64,000 bases of DNA, from the NCBI GenBank assembly GCA_027563935.2, contig CM050447.1, positions 18,678,001-18,742,000 of the forward strand, in the 5' to 3' direction. The notes under the pieces were generated by a model that did no database searches, was not told the DNA's origin, and saw nothing but the letters and a program-made list of their open reading frames with translations. The position numbers and the translations under genes are program-made. Each line of letters starts with the position of its first letter. The first letter of the stretch is position 1. Positions 1 to 9,917 of the stretch are shown in pieces. This stretch comes from Costus lasius (lineage: Eukaryota > Streptophyta > Magnoliopsida > Zingiberales > Costaceae).

Positions 1-11
1 TTCCGACCCGG

Positions 12-904
12 CTAAATCGAACGAGCATTAGAACGCTGCATAGGTGGACTTCGGCTGGCAGAAAACCCAGACTCCCTAGAATGGCTCGAGGCAGTTGCCT
101 TGCCCTTGCGCTGTTTCTGCTCAATAGCCTTCTCACGCTGTTCAGTTCGGCGCGCCATAGCAACCACAGCTGAAAAGTCATCGAGGGAAGCTGAGTTGGT
201 CCCTCGTGAAATTTCAGGATCCAGTCCACGAATGAATTGTTCAGATCTGTCTTCAACTGTAGGAGTCATAGTAGGAAACATTGCTGATAATCGTTGGAAA
301 TCTACTAAATATTCGTCGACAGATCGTCCATTCTGCTCCAGATGCACATATTCTTGACGCAGTGTTTCCCGAAAGGTCCGAGGGAAATACTCAGTATGGA
401 AAGCCCCACAGAAAATGTCCCAGTCAAAGCGGGCTGCTCCAATGGTCTGCTCAAGACTCGCAAACCATGCCTTTGCATCACCCTGAAAGAAATAAACTAC
501 CAATTTGACTCGTTGATCATTAGGGCATTCTAGTAAATTCAGAGTGTCTGTCACACTCTCCAACCAATGTGTGGCTTCCCACGGGTCTGGTTTGCCAGAA
601 AACACTCCAAATCGTCGTTCCCCCATGGTGGTAAAGCGAGACGCTAACTCCAACGCTGCAGTCGAGGGAGTTTCACGCGCTCTACGCCGTGGAGGTTCTT
701 GGACTGGAGGTTCTGGTGCGTGCCGTCTGCTTCCTACTTCACTGACGTCATCGTTGTATTGGATACGCGGGGCAGCCACGGAGGGTTCTTCCCTTCTTTC
801 ACTGCCAGAACCTGAAGCTTTTCGCATCCAGCTGAGTGGCGCACTCAATGCTTCTCGTGCTAATCCCGCCACTCGTCCAAGACGGGAACTTTTCTTAGGT
901 GCCA
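12..904 (-). CDS. Ty3/gypsy gag protein (retrotransposon)
   Basis: The protein is about 297 residues from the ATG at 904-902. An in-frame ATG 16 codons further upstream is also possible, but the MAPKKSSRL start fits gag better. The N-terminal third is basic and low in complexity. It is followed by a typical retrotransposon gag (capsid) domain with the segments AWFASLEQ, FDWDIFCGAFHTEYFP and SVDEYLVDFQRL and a conserved FIRGLDPEI near the end. Gag forms the cytoplasmic virus-like particle that packages element RNA. The reading frame stops at a TAG (14-12) before any CCHC zinc knuckle is seen. In related elements gag runs on into the knuckle and pol, so this may be a premature stop and the copy may be defective. 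It belongs to the element, not to the host gene set. Confidence 0.85.
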
Positions 905-1050
905 TTTCCTGTAACGCACCAACAACACAAATGGTTACGTTAATTAAAATCACAGATTATCATAATCGAAAGCGCTTAACACTAACGCGATCTTAAACCC
1001 TAAGGTTTGATCCTAAGTCCTTATGTCCCATATAAGATCCTGAACCTAAG

Positions 1051-1062
1051 CCTCTGATACCA
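1051..1062 (-). other. Primer-binding site (initiator tRNA-Met type)
   Basis: On the minus strand the sequence reads TGGTATCAGAGG, starting four bases after the LTR end. It matches the 3' end complement of initiator tRNA-Met (TGGTATCAGAGC) except at the last base. It primes minus-strand DNA synthesis and fixes the LTR boundary and the element's orientation. Confidence 0.88.
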
Positions 1063-1246
1063 TAATTGTTACACCCCAAAAATCCACCCGAATCCCACGC
1101 CGGGAATCCCGGACCTCGGGATGCACAACACTGTACCTGTCAAATCAAACTGACAACCGAAAGGTACAGACTGAATAAAATAGTCTAACCAGAGGCCAAC
1201 CTGGCCGTAAAATATCCATAATACAATGCTGACAGATACGAATATA

Positions 1247-1334
1247 GACCGGCGCAGCGGTCAACAGAAATGACAGTAACAGGACCGGCGCAGCGGTCGA
1301 CAATCCAACTGATAACAAGACCGGCGCAGCGGTC
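1247..1334. repeat. Three copies of a 16-bp near-palindrome at 36-bp spacing
   Basis: GACCGGCGCAGCGGTC occurs at 1247-1262, 1283-1298 and 1319-1334, with starts exactly 36 bp apart and diverged spacers. Each copy has GACCG/CGGTC arms. They lie inside the LTR near its 3' end (element orientation). A regulatory or RNA-structure role is only a guess. Confidence 0.85.
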
Positions 1335-3962
1335 AACAGAGTCCAACAATATAACATAAACATAACAATAGACCAGAATGCAATACAGCACACTCAGACT
1401 GGCGGTCAACTACTATCTATCTACTCTGCTCCAGATGGAGCCGCGCCTGAACCTGGAGGCAAACCGAAGGGGGTTAGCCGGAGGCTAAGTAGGGATAGCA
1501 CAATAATATGGTGCATGATCAGATACAGGGATTACCAGAAGACAACCAAGACTCTATATGACCATATAGAGTATAGTCAAATCTCAATATATCAATATAT
1601 ATATGTGAATCCTCAAACACAGGTAAAAATCTGGGAGCTGGTACAGCAGTGGTCCACGACCCGCAACTCTATAAAATAGAGTGGTCCCTACTGATGGCTC
1701 CCCGAACAGTAGAGACGACTGTCCGTCGACAGCCCGCTAGTGTAGCGTCCTACACTCAGTACAACCCCTCATTGGGTTGATAACAGACCTCAAGCCCATA
1801 ACGTGGGACTCTCTCGGTCAGAGACGATCATACAGTCTCGACAGAAATCTCACAGGTAGTATCTGAGGTATACTGACATGTCTATCGCTAGACATTCAGT
1901 CCTCACTATACATGTACAGACTCATACCATCTACCAACTACAAATAAACATGCAGGAACCGAAAATACTCATACCATGTTTCATGCAAGGGTTTATGTCA
2001 ACAGAAACGTACACAGAGCAGAACGGAAATTAGAACGGTAATCAACAGTAAGGATAAGCAATAAGGAAGGTGCCGCTATCTACACATGCGGTTGGCACCG
2101 TAACAAAGGACGGAGGTAGAATCCCTACCTCAACAGTAGATGAACAGTATAGATCTAATCCAATAAGCACGAGATCAGGTGACAGGTCCTAACAAGTTAA
2201 AGCATCGTATAAGCTACAGTGTTCCACTTAATCCATTTTAATTGTAATTATCATCAATCATGCTAAACCGGTTTCATTAGATTACACAGATCAGATCATG
2301 TTCTTAATCAAGTTCGGTAGATGTACAATCCAGGATTGATCACAGGCGTTTGTATACGTACGGAGAGGGTTCGGGTACTAACCTAGTTCGCAGCCACGTG
2401 CGAACGCAATAATCACCACGGACGTCGGAATACGCGAGAACCAACCACGCGCGCGTAACCGAGTCGTCGGCACGGAACTCGAGGTTCGCCGGAAAGTTCG
2501 CCGGAACAGTAGCGCCCGCCGCTACAGTGATCGCCGGAACAGTGATTTCGGCGGCTGATCGGAATTTCCGAAATGTCACCAGGAAGCCGCCGACGAGGTG
2601 AGTCCGGTCGTACAGCCGGTTTTCCAGGAAGATGCCGGAGATCGCGTAGATCTACGGTCGAAGTCTGCGGCGCCGCTCGCGCAACACGCCGGCGCCGGAG
2701 AAGACGACGGTCGGGGAGGCGTCGGCTGATGGCGGAAACGTCCGCCGAGGCCAGAGGAAGCTTTGCCGAGGTCGCCGGAGAAGAAGCGCACCGGATTTGG
2801 AGCTTTTCCCGTCGACTTGACGCCGTTCACGCGAAGAGGAGACAACGACTCGTCTGTCGTTTTCAGCCGCCGGGGCTGCGAGCGGAACGGCGGAAGCTCG
2901 CCGGAGGGGTCGGACGAAGGTGGAGATGCGATCGACAGAGGAGAGGTGAACGTTGCTCGAAGAAGGAGAGGGACACGAGTTCGTTCGTTCGTTCGGTGAA
3001 GAGAGCGACGGGCAACGGGAAGATAAGGAGATGGCACGCGCGACACGGCGTGATGGCGAGGAGATGGACTTGACCACCGTACTCTGTGTCCAGTCCCATC
3101 TATCACATCAGCACAGTAACTTAACACTATTTTATTTAAAAGTTTTCTTTCGTTTGTCCGAAATCGGCGCGGACGTAACAGGCACCGCCCACCGGCGGCT
3201 GACGGGAAGAAGGTCTGGCCGCTCCTCCTCGTGTTCCTGCTATCGACGAAGATGGCAACTAGCAAGTTGTACACTGGACAGCGGACGACAAGTGAACTCA
3301 ACGCCGACCGCTAGCTGACCAGGAAAGGGGAGACGGAGCCACTCCAGCTGCTCGCCGGCCAGGGGAGGATCTCCACACGCCGACGACGAACCCAAGCCGA
3401 GAGTGTCGCACGCAGGCGACGGGCGAGACTCGAAAGCTCGCGCGCAGGCGAGCGTCGAACCCGGTAGTTCACGCACGCAGGTGGTCGGAGATCGACGACG
3501 GACGAAGGGAAGGGCTCGCCGGAGGAGCGGGAGAAGAAAACAGCCAACAGAACCACCGTCAGAGCGGAGACGAAGGAGTTCGCCAGGAGCCGCGAGCTCA
3601 ACCGGGAAAGCAAACCAGAGAGAGGGAAGTACCTCGGCGCTCAGGTCGCCGGCTCCTTCAAGTCGACGACGTGGTTCCAGACGTGCCTTCTAAGGCGGTC
3701 TGGAGGTGTCGCCGGCATCGGGGACGACGATAGATGCGAGGGAGACGATGATGTCCGCAAGGAAGAAACGAAGGAGGTCGAGGAGCTCCACGCTAACCGT
3801 TCCACCCACCCGCACCACCGGTAGCGTTTGGGGAGCTCGGCGAGAGGACGTCCAACGTCGCCGGAAGATTCACGGAGGGAGAGATCGCCGGAGAGGTTTG
3901 GAGCGCGGGAGGTTCGTCCGAATGGAAGCCGAGACGACGACATCCGCCCCACTCCCAATTTT

Positions 3963-4344
3963 GAAGAAATGGCCAGCTACCCAGCTTAGGCTCGAAAATC
4001 TAGGTCCCTCATTTTTTAAGGAAATAATTTTTTTTATTTTTTTATTTTTTAGAAATAAAATATTTTTTATAAGCTTTCGAATGATACCAAATTTAGGATA
4101 TTTTACATCATGTATACGTATATAATACTCTACACAAAATTATATTATTTTATATAGTAAATATTATTTTCTCTTATATGCAATCTTATATAGGATATTA
4201 TACACGTATACGTGATGTAAAATATCCTAAATTTGATACCATTGAAAAGCTTATAAGAAATATTTTATTTCTAAAAAAAATAAAAAAAAAAACTGTTTCC
4301 TAAAAAATGAGAGACCCAGATTTTCGAGCAGGTACCATTTCTTC
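3963..4344. mobile_element. Mutator-type MITE nested in the LTR
   Basis: This 382-bp element is almost wholly a long inverted repeat. It starts GAAGAAATGG and ends CCATTTCTTC. The arms run through matching A/T tracts and a shared GATACCA...TTTAGGATATT block. It is flanked by identical 9-bp direct repeats, CCCAATTTT, at 3954-3962 and 4345-4353. A 9-bp target-site duplication is the mark of Mutator-superfamily transposition. There is no coding capacity. Confidence 0.85.
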
Positions 4345-4620
4345 CCCAATTTTCTTTCCGTTCGTGCCTCGTCCCCGTCAGCACGCGGCTCGAGACCCTT
4401 GACCCGTCACATCAACGTACGTGCGCTATGTCCGCGCCCACGCCGCCTCATTGACGAACGCATTCGTTCGTCCGAACTAGATTTGGCCCTGCCCGAATTT
4501 CCACCCGCCGCCCGCTTAGGGGAAGCAGGGTAGAGGCGCTCCTATGGGCTGAAATTGGGCCACGCCCAATCTTTGGCCGTAGGCCTAACACTTAGTTAGA
4601 TAAGTTTGCGATCCGTAACA

Positions 4621-7600
4621 ACATTTTTCCAAGTAGAAGAACCACCTTATTACCATAAAGCGAGATACCAGTAGTTCTAACATCCATATGAAGATAGAGA
4701 GTAGGCGCTTCTGCCCTGATTTTCATTTTTTTTTAGAAAAAAAAAAAGAAGAAGAATGGTAGTTCATAATCAACAATGACCTTTTGACCAGGCTAGGATT
4801 TAATTCTTCTATCATTGTCGCTACACGAGTAATATCCTAATATAATCCTGCCACAAGTTCTCATACATCACTGTGATTTCGTATCAAATATACTACTAAT
4901 GGTGGTTTTGTTTTAATTGAGATACACTTGATGACTTAGAAAAAGATTTGGTTTTGAATCGTATATCAGTTTTTCCATGATATTATGTGATTCCACAAGT
5001 CCTGAGATAATTCTGCTATAAATTCATACTAATTTAACTAATCAAGTAATTTTCGGTTTACCTTAATGTCGATAGGATGAAGGCAACAAAAAAAAATTCA
5101 TGAATAAAGGCCCATTTAATTACAACCAGAATTTGTTTTATGAAAATTAGATGCATGCAAGAAAGGAGGAGGCATATAGCTCTTTACAGATATAAATGCA
5201 TCCTAATACACGAACTCTGCATCACTTGGATTTTCAAGGATGATCTATCAAAAACAAGCATTCATTTAAAAAGCATTTGTGGAAATACTAAAGCAGTGAG
5301 GTGCGGCAACCAGGCAGTATTTACATTTTACAAAAGACACAAAACTTAAACTTGCAAAATAAGGAAGGACATATTAACTATTTGCTAAAGAAATGTAGAC
5401 ATATTAAATATATAAACTCTTATTTTTCATTCGCAAATGTTACTGATTGCCACTAGTAACAACTTCATCTGTATACGGTTCACATAAATTCTACAGAAGT
5501 TTATTGACCCTTCTGTAGTATTATTGCATTTAGCTATTATACTACTGCATTGTAAATACCCAATATTCTTTGTGCTTGCAGGAGAGTACTTCTGCATTTA
5601 AAGCAATGGATAATTAAAATTTACACGTTCATGTTGGGAAGTGGATGAATACTGCATCTTGAATTAGGCATTGTTATTCTTTCTATGATTTGGTTATTGT
5701 GGGAACTTGTTACATAGCTTCATATCTAGGATTTTAGGCGGTAGAAAATTGAACCTAGTTTTGTAGTGCTTGCTTTGTCAATATCTAGTTGAATTTGTAA
5801 AGATGGTGGTAAGTGTTAGACCCCTGATCCGTTATTATATATTTTCACCATGTATTATAGATTTAATGCAATATAATTATGTTTTGTGTTACATTGTGTT
5901 ATTTGTCCATACACGGCCTTGGGCCGAAGCCCATTTAGTTGGTGCTGAGTTGGGCGCACCCACCACCCGATGGACTGGTTGGGTTACGAGTCTCCTCTTT
6001 GGGCTTAAGTTGTTTGGGCCCACATAGATTGGGCCGCCGTGGGCTTGCGGGGCCCGATACACTACTTATATATATTTTAGATGTCATCTATAGTATTTAT
6101 TTAGGTTGTCGGCCTATTTATTTAGGTTCTTAAGATCTTACATATATGTTTGTAATATTTGAATATGTGCTATTGGTGGTATTATTTTTTAAGTGAATAT
6201 GCTTATGCTATCTTTGGTTGGAATTATTTTTTAATTATTGTATTTATAAAATTTTCCTATTTTTAATTACTGTATTTTAGTGTGTTGTTTTATATTATCA
6301 CATCCTCTTTGCACTATTATTTGTCTAATATCTTTATTTTGCTCATCTCATTTATGTATATAGGAACCTTTGAATCCTTGATTCTATTAGATTGACCCAG
6401 CTGCAAAATGTAGGGAATGTTGGCCTTGTGTTTGTGCAAGGGAAAAAGCTCACTCATGTAGCTGGCAGATGGATGGAGGATTTGCACACTTGACATCTTT
6501 TGTTTTGCTCCTTATAATTTGGTGTGCTTGAAGAAATTTAGCTGGCTTTTTTTTTTCTCTTTGTTTGTGTAGTGCTATGTATCAACAGCAAGCAATTAAA
6601 CATAAAATTTTATTATGGGAGCATGAAATATAGTAAATATATAATATATATAATAGATCGATCATGATCGTTAAAATAATATATAGCAAATTTTGTTGTA
6701 TAGTTGCATTATATGAAGAAGAACAAAAAGGAAAAAATATACCGTCTAAATCCAATTCCAAGGAAAGTAAGGCAAAACACTAAAAATGCAGCCGCCAATG
6801 CAGTAATGGATCAGCCATTTGATGAAGTTTTTTTAAATTTTTAGATAATGGTCAGGTGCCTATGCATGTATGAAAATGGACAACTTTTAGTGCTATTTGA
6901 ATCCAGTACCAAGAGTAAATATACATAATTTTTATAAAAAATATATCATATTTTGGTCAATTTATGACCAGAAATTACACTAATGCAGTATAAATAGAAA
7001 ATTAAAAAATTAATTTTATAGTATTTATTAATATTAAATAGTATTTAATACTATTTATATAATAAGAGTGTAAAAATAAAAAATAGAGTGTATATATCAA
7101 TCTTTCTAATTTTCTTTCCCTTCAGCTAAACACAAGAGGAAAACTTTCTTAATTTTTTTTTTATTATTTTTCTTTTAATTTTACTTTCTTTTCTTTCAAT
7201 TTTCTTTTCTTCCTACTAAAGAAGTCATTGTTCTTATGAATTATGATCCTAATTCAAAAAAATTAAGCATTTATAAAAGTAAAATAAGAAAAAGGGCATT
7301 TATAAAGCTGTCTGAGAAATCTAAATTTGATTGATATTTTAATTTCATACTTTGAGACAAAAGTAGATGCTCATGTTTATAGCGGCCAGAAGTTTGACTT
7401 TATATATCTTGACCTGGGCCCCCCAGAATACTACTGGATGATTCCACTATGCATATAGTTGACCTATTGAATGATAACACTAACTTTTTTCAGCAAGCCT
7501 TTTTTGCCAAATGGCAAAGAGATGCATTATTCGAAGTGTCGTATTCTTGCCATGCTTTTCAGTTGGCTCCAAGTATTGACTTCATCGCGCAGGATGTGTT

Positions 7601-7922
7601 TACACATTGTTGAATATTTTATTTTTATTAAATTCTCAAGAGAAGAACATACATGCAAATTGAGTTCCTACTTGAGTTAGCATCACGTATAAATTTTTGT
7701 TGCACGTTAACTATTATTTTTGGTGATAAGTGTAGGACATTCGCAGGGCCCGTAAGGGAAGCGATCCATAAGGTGCTTTATGGTCGTTTAATTTGAATAT
7801 GTACCTACCAAAGCTGCCTGATCGAATTCTATGTAGAGAACACTTTTCTTCGCTGCTCAGCCTGTCCGTTCGTCTCAAGTGCTAGGTAGCGCGAATCGTC
7901 GGTTCTTCCGGATTCCAAACAA
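4621..7922. other. Intergenic, AT-rich, no gene recognised
   Basis: There is no convincing gene. A GC-richer patch at about 5813-6131 begins TGTTAGACCCCTG and has repeated GGGCC/GGCCC motifs like an LTR, but I could find neither its far end nor a target-site duplication. A stretch at about 6393-6525 (after a possible CTATTAG acceptor) has an open frame rich in Cys, but it matches nothing I know. The last ~150 bases before 7923 are probably the PPR gene's 5' leader. Confidence 0.5.
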
Positions 7923-9917
7923 ATGCTCACTAGAGTCCGGCACAATGATAAAAGTTTCCTCCTTTACTCGCTTCACTTCCTCTTCTTCGATTATCCATGT
8001 CGGGCTCTGAGTGCCGCGCCCGCTCCCCCGTTGCAGAGGAACGACAACATCTTCTGGTGGAATTCCACCATCACTAGTTTCCTTACCAACGGCGACGTGG
8101 AGCGCGCTTGGCACCTGTTCGAGCAAATGCCGCGCAGGAATCAGGTCACCTGGAACTGCATGTTCTCAGGCCTCGTTAAGAACTGCAGGATCTCAGACGC
8201 GCAGCGGATCTTCGACTCAATGCCCAGAAAGAACGTCGTCTCCTGGACCGTGCTACTGACCGGTTACGCCAAGTGCGGGCTGGTAGAGGAAGCGCGGGAC
8301 CTGTTCGACAGAATTCCCGACAGAAATGTGGTCTGCTGGAATGCTATGGTGTCAGGATACATACACAACGGGAGCCTTGATAAGGCCAGAGAGCTGTTTG
8401 ATGCAATGCCAGCGAAAAACTGCGTCTCATGGTCAATCATGATTACTGGCTATTTGAAGAACAAGCTCGTTAATCAAGCGCAGGTTTTGTTCGATCAGGC
8501 TAAAATTGATTCGACTTCCATCTATAATGCTCTATTGTCTGGTTATGTTGAGCTAGGCCGGCTTGGAGATGCCGAGAATTTGTTCCATCGGATGGTGCAA
8601 AGGGACACTGTGTCTTGGAACACGATGATTACATGCTACTCACGAGCAGGAAAGATGGAACTTGCTCAGCGCTTGTTCAATGAGATGCCTGAAAAGAATA
8701 TTGTCTCATGGACAGCTCTTATGCATGGTTATTTACGAAGTCGAAATATTTGTGCTGCACAGAGAATATTTAGTGAAATGCCTGAGCGTGATGTCATGAC
8801 ATGGAATACACTGATGGGAGGTTTTGTGCAGAATGGCATGCTGGACGATGCTATGGCACTATTTGTTGACATGCCGGAGAAAGACATAGTGTCTTGGAAT
8901 ACCATTTTACAGGGTTATGTTCAACAGGATGACATGGCTAGTGCAAAATTCTGGTTTGAGAAAATGCCAAAAAGAAGTGAGACGTCATGGAACACTTTGA
9001 TTTCAGGGTACCGAGATGATGAGGCTTTGGTGTTATTACGTGATATGATCAGAGAAGGATTTAAGCCAGACCAAGGCACCTTCAGCGTTGTAATTTCAGT
9101 GTGTGCTTCACTTGCTGCTCTTGGTTGGGGGATCATGCTTCACCTGTGTGTGATTCGAGCTGGATATCAGCATGATGCTTTGGTTATGAGCTCATTGATT
9201 TCAATGTACTCTAGGTGTGGTCTGATCAGCCATGCAGCACTAGTATTTGAGTGCATTTTGAAGAGGGATACTATCACATGGAATGCCATGATTGCAACAT
9301 ATGCTTACCATGGGTGTGCCACTGAAGCTTTAATGCTCTTTGATAGGATGATTGAGAATGGGTTTAAACCAGATCATGCAACCTTTTTGAGCCTATTTCT
9401 AGCTTGTGCTCATAAGGGTTTAGTTAATGATGGATGCCAATACTTTACGTCCATGCAGAAAGATTGGAATTTGACTCCCAAATCCGAACATTATTCATGC
9501 ATGGTTGATCTTCTTGGAAGATCTGGCCTTGTCACTCAAGCTCATGAATTTGCTGAGAAAATACCAGTACAGCTTCAAACAACTGCTTGGGAAACATTGT
9601 TAAGTTCATGTAGATATTATGGAAACTTGGAGCTTGGAGAAGTAGCAGCAAGAAGGGTTCTAGATTCTCCACCTCCCGATGGAGGAATGCACACTCTTAT
9701 ATCAAATATGTATGCTGCCAGAGGAATGTGGGAGAATGCAGAAAGCGTTAGAGTGTTGATGAAAGATAAAGGTCTAAAGAAAGAAACCGGGTGCAGTTGG
9801 ATTGAGATAAAGGGCAAAGTGTGCTCTTTTGTATCAAATGATAAATGCGATCCTCTTATCAAGAAGATATGCCAGGAATTGGACAAGCTTACATTCATAT
9901 TGGATGTTAATTATTGA
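7923..9917 (+). CDS. PLS-class pentatricopeptide repeat protein with E/E+ tail
   Basis: This is an intronless gene for 664 residues. The first ~40 residues are rich in Arg, Ser and Phe with few acids, as in an organellar (probably mitochondrial) presequence. About a dozen degenerate PPR motifs follow, many of them 31-residue S types with the signature F(D/N)xMPxKNVVSWxxLxxGY (for example around residues 70-100, 100-130 and 220-310). Longer L and P motifs lie at about residues 350-500. The C-terminus carries the E/E+ motif (GCSWIEIKGKVCSF, near residue 620) and ends without a DYW deaminase domain. E-class PPR proteins bind specific organellar transcripts and usually guide C-to-U RNA editing with a DYW partner supplied in trans. 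The target RNA cannot be read with confidence from here. The frame is intact and the length is normal. Confidence 0.93.
   Translation: MLTRVRHNDKSFLLYSLHFLFFDYPCRALSAAPAPPLQRNDNIFWWNSTITSFLTNGDVERAWHLFEQMPRRNQVTWNCMFSGLVKNCRISDAQRIFDSMPRKNVVSWTVLLTGYAKCGLVEEARDLFDRIPDRNVVCWNAMVSGYIHNGSLDKARELFDAMPAKNCVSWSIMITGYLKNKLVNQAQVLFDQAKIDSTSIYNALLSGYVELGRLGDAENLFHRMVQRDTVSWNTMITCYSRAGKMELAQRLFNEMPEKNIVSWTALMHGYLRSRNICAAQRIFSEMPERDVMTWNTLMGGFVQNGMLDDAMALFVDMPEKDIVSWNTILQGYVQQDDMASAKFWFEKMPKRSETSWNTLISGYRDDEALVLLRDMIREGFKPDQGTFSVVISVCASLAALGWGIMLHLCVIRAGYQHDALVMSSLISMYSRCGLISHAALVFECILKRDTITWNAMIATYAYHGCATEALMLFDRMIENGFKPDHATFLSLFLACAHKGLVNDGCQYFTSMQKDWNLTPKSEHYSCMVDLLGRSGLVTQAHEFAEKIPVQLQTTAWETLLSSCRYYGNLELGEVAARRVLDSPPPDGGMHTLISNMYAARGMWENAESVRVLMKDKGLKKETGCSWIEIKGKVCSFVSNDKCDPLIKKICQELDKLTFILDVNY

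Larger units (their letters stand above)
1..4620 (-). mobile_element. 5' part of a Ty3/gypsy LTR retrotransposon
   Basis: On the minus strand the order is LTR (4620 to 1067), primer-binding site (1062-1051), a short leader and gag (from 904). This is the 5' portion of a gypsy element whose pol and 3' LTR lie beyond the left edge. The bases after the LTR (4621 on) should begin the target-site duplication, but its partner is outside the window. The very long LTR resembles the Tekay/Del chromovirus group. That lineage is an inference, since no reverse transcriptase or chromodomain is in view. Confidence 0.9.
1067..4620 (-). repeat. 5' LTR, 3,554 bp
   Basis: The LTR is bounded by TGTTAC and GTAACA, a 6-bp terminal inverted repeat. 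On the minus strand it begins TGTTACGGATCGC and ends GGGGTGTAACA. It contains a 382-bp nested MITE (3963-4344), so the original LTR was about 3.17 kb. A GC-rich, CpG-rich block spans about 2,340-3,960. Many overlapping ORFs occur there, but none resembles a protein. They are the expected by-product of high GC and are not annotated as genes. Confidence 0.85.

Noticed and set aside
1247..1334. CRISPR-like regularly spaced repeats
   Set aside because: Only three 16-bp copies, in a plant retrotransposon LTR; spacers are short and no cas genes exist.
2340..3960. Several long overlapping ORFs on both strands
   Set aside because: They lie in a GC-rich block inside a retrotransposon LTR, overlap one another in many frames, are low-complexity Arg/Ser/Pro, and match no family.
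5813..6131. Solo LTR starting TGTTAGACCCCTG
   Set aside because: No matching far end or target-site duplication could be found.
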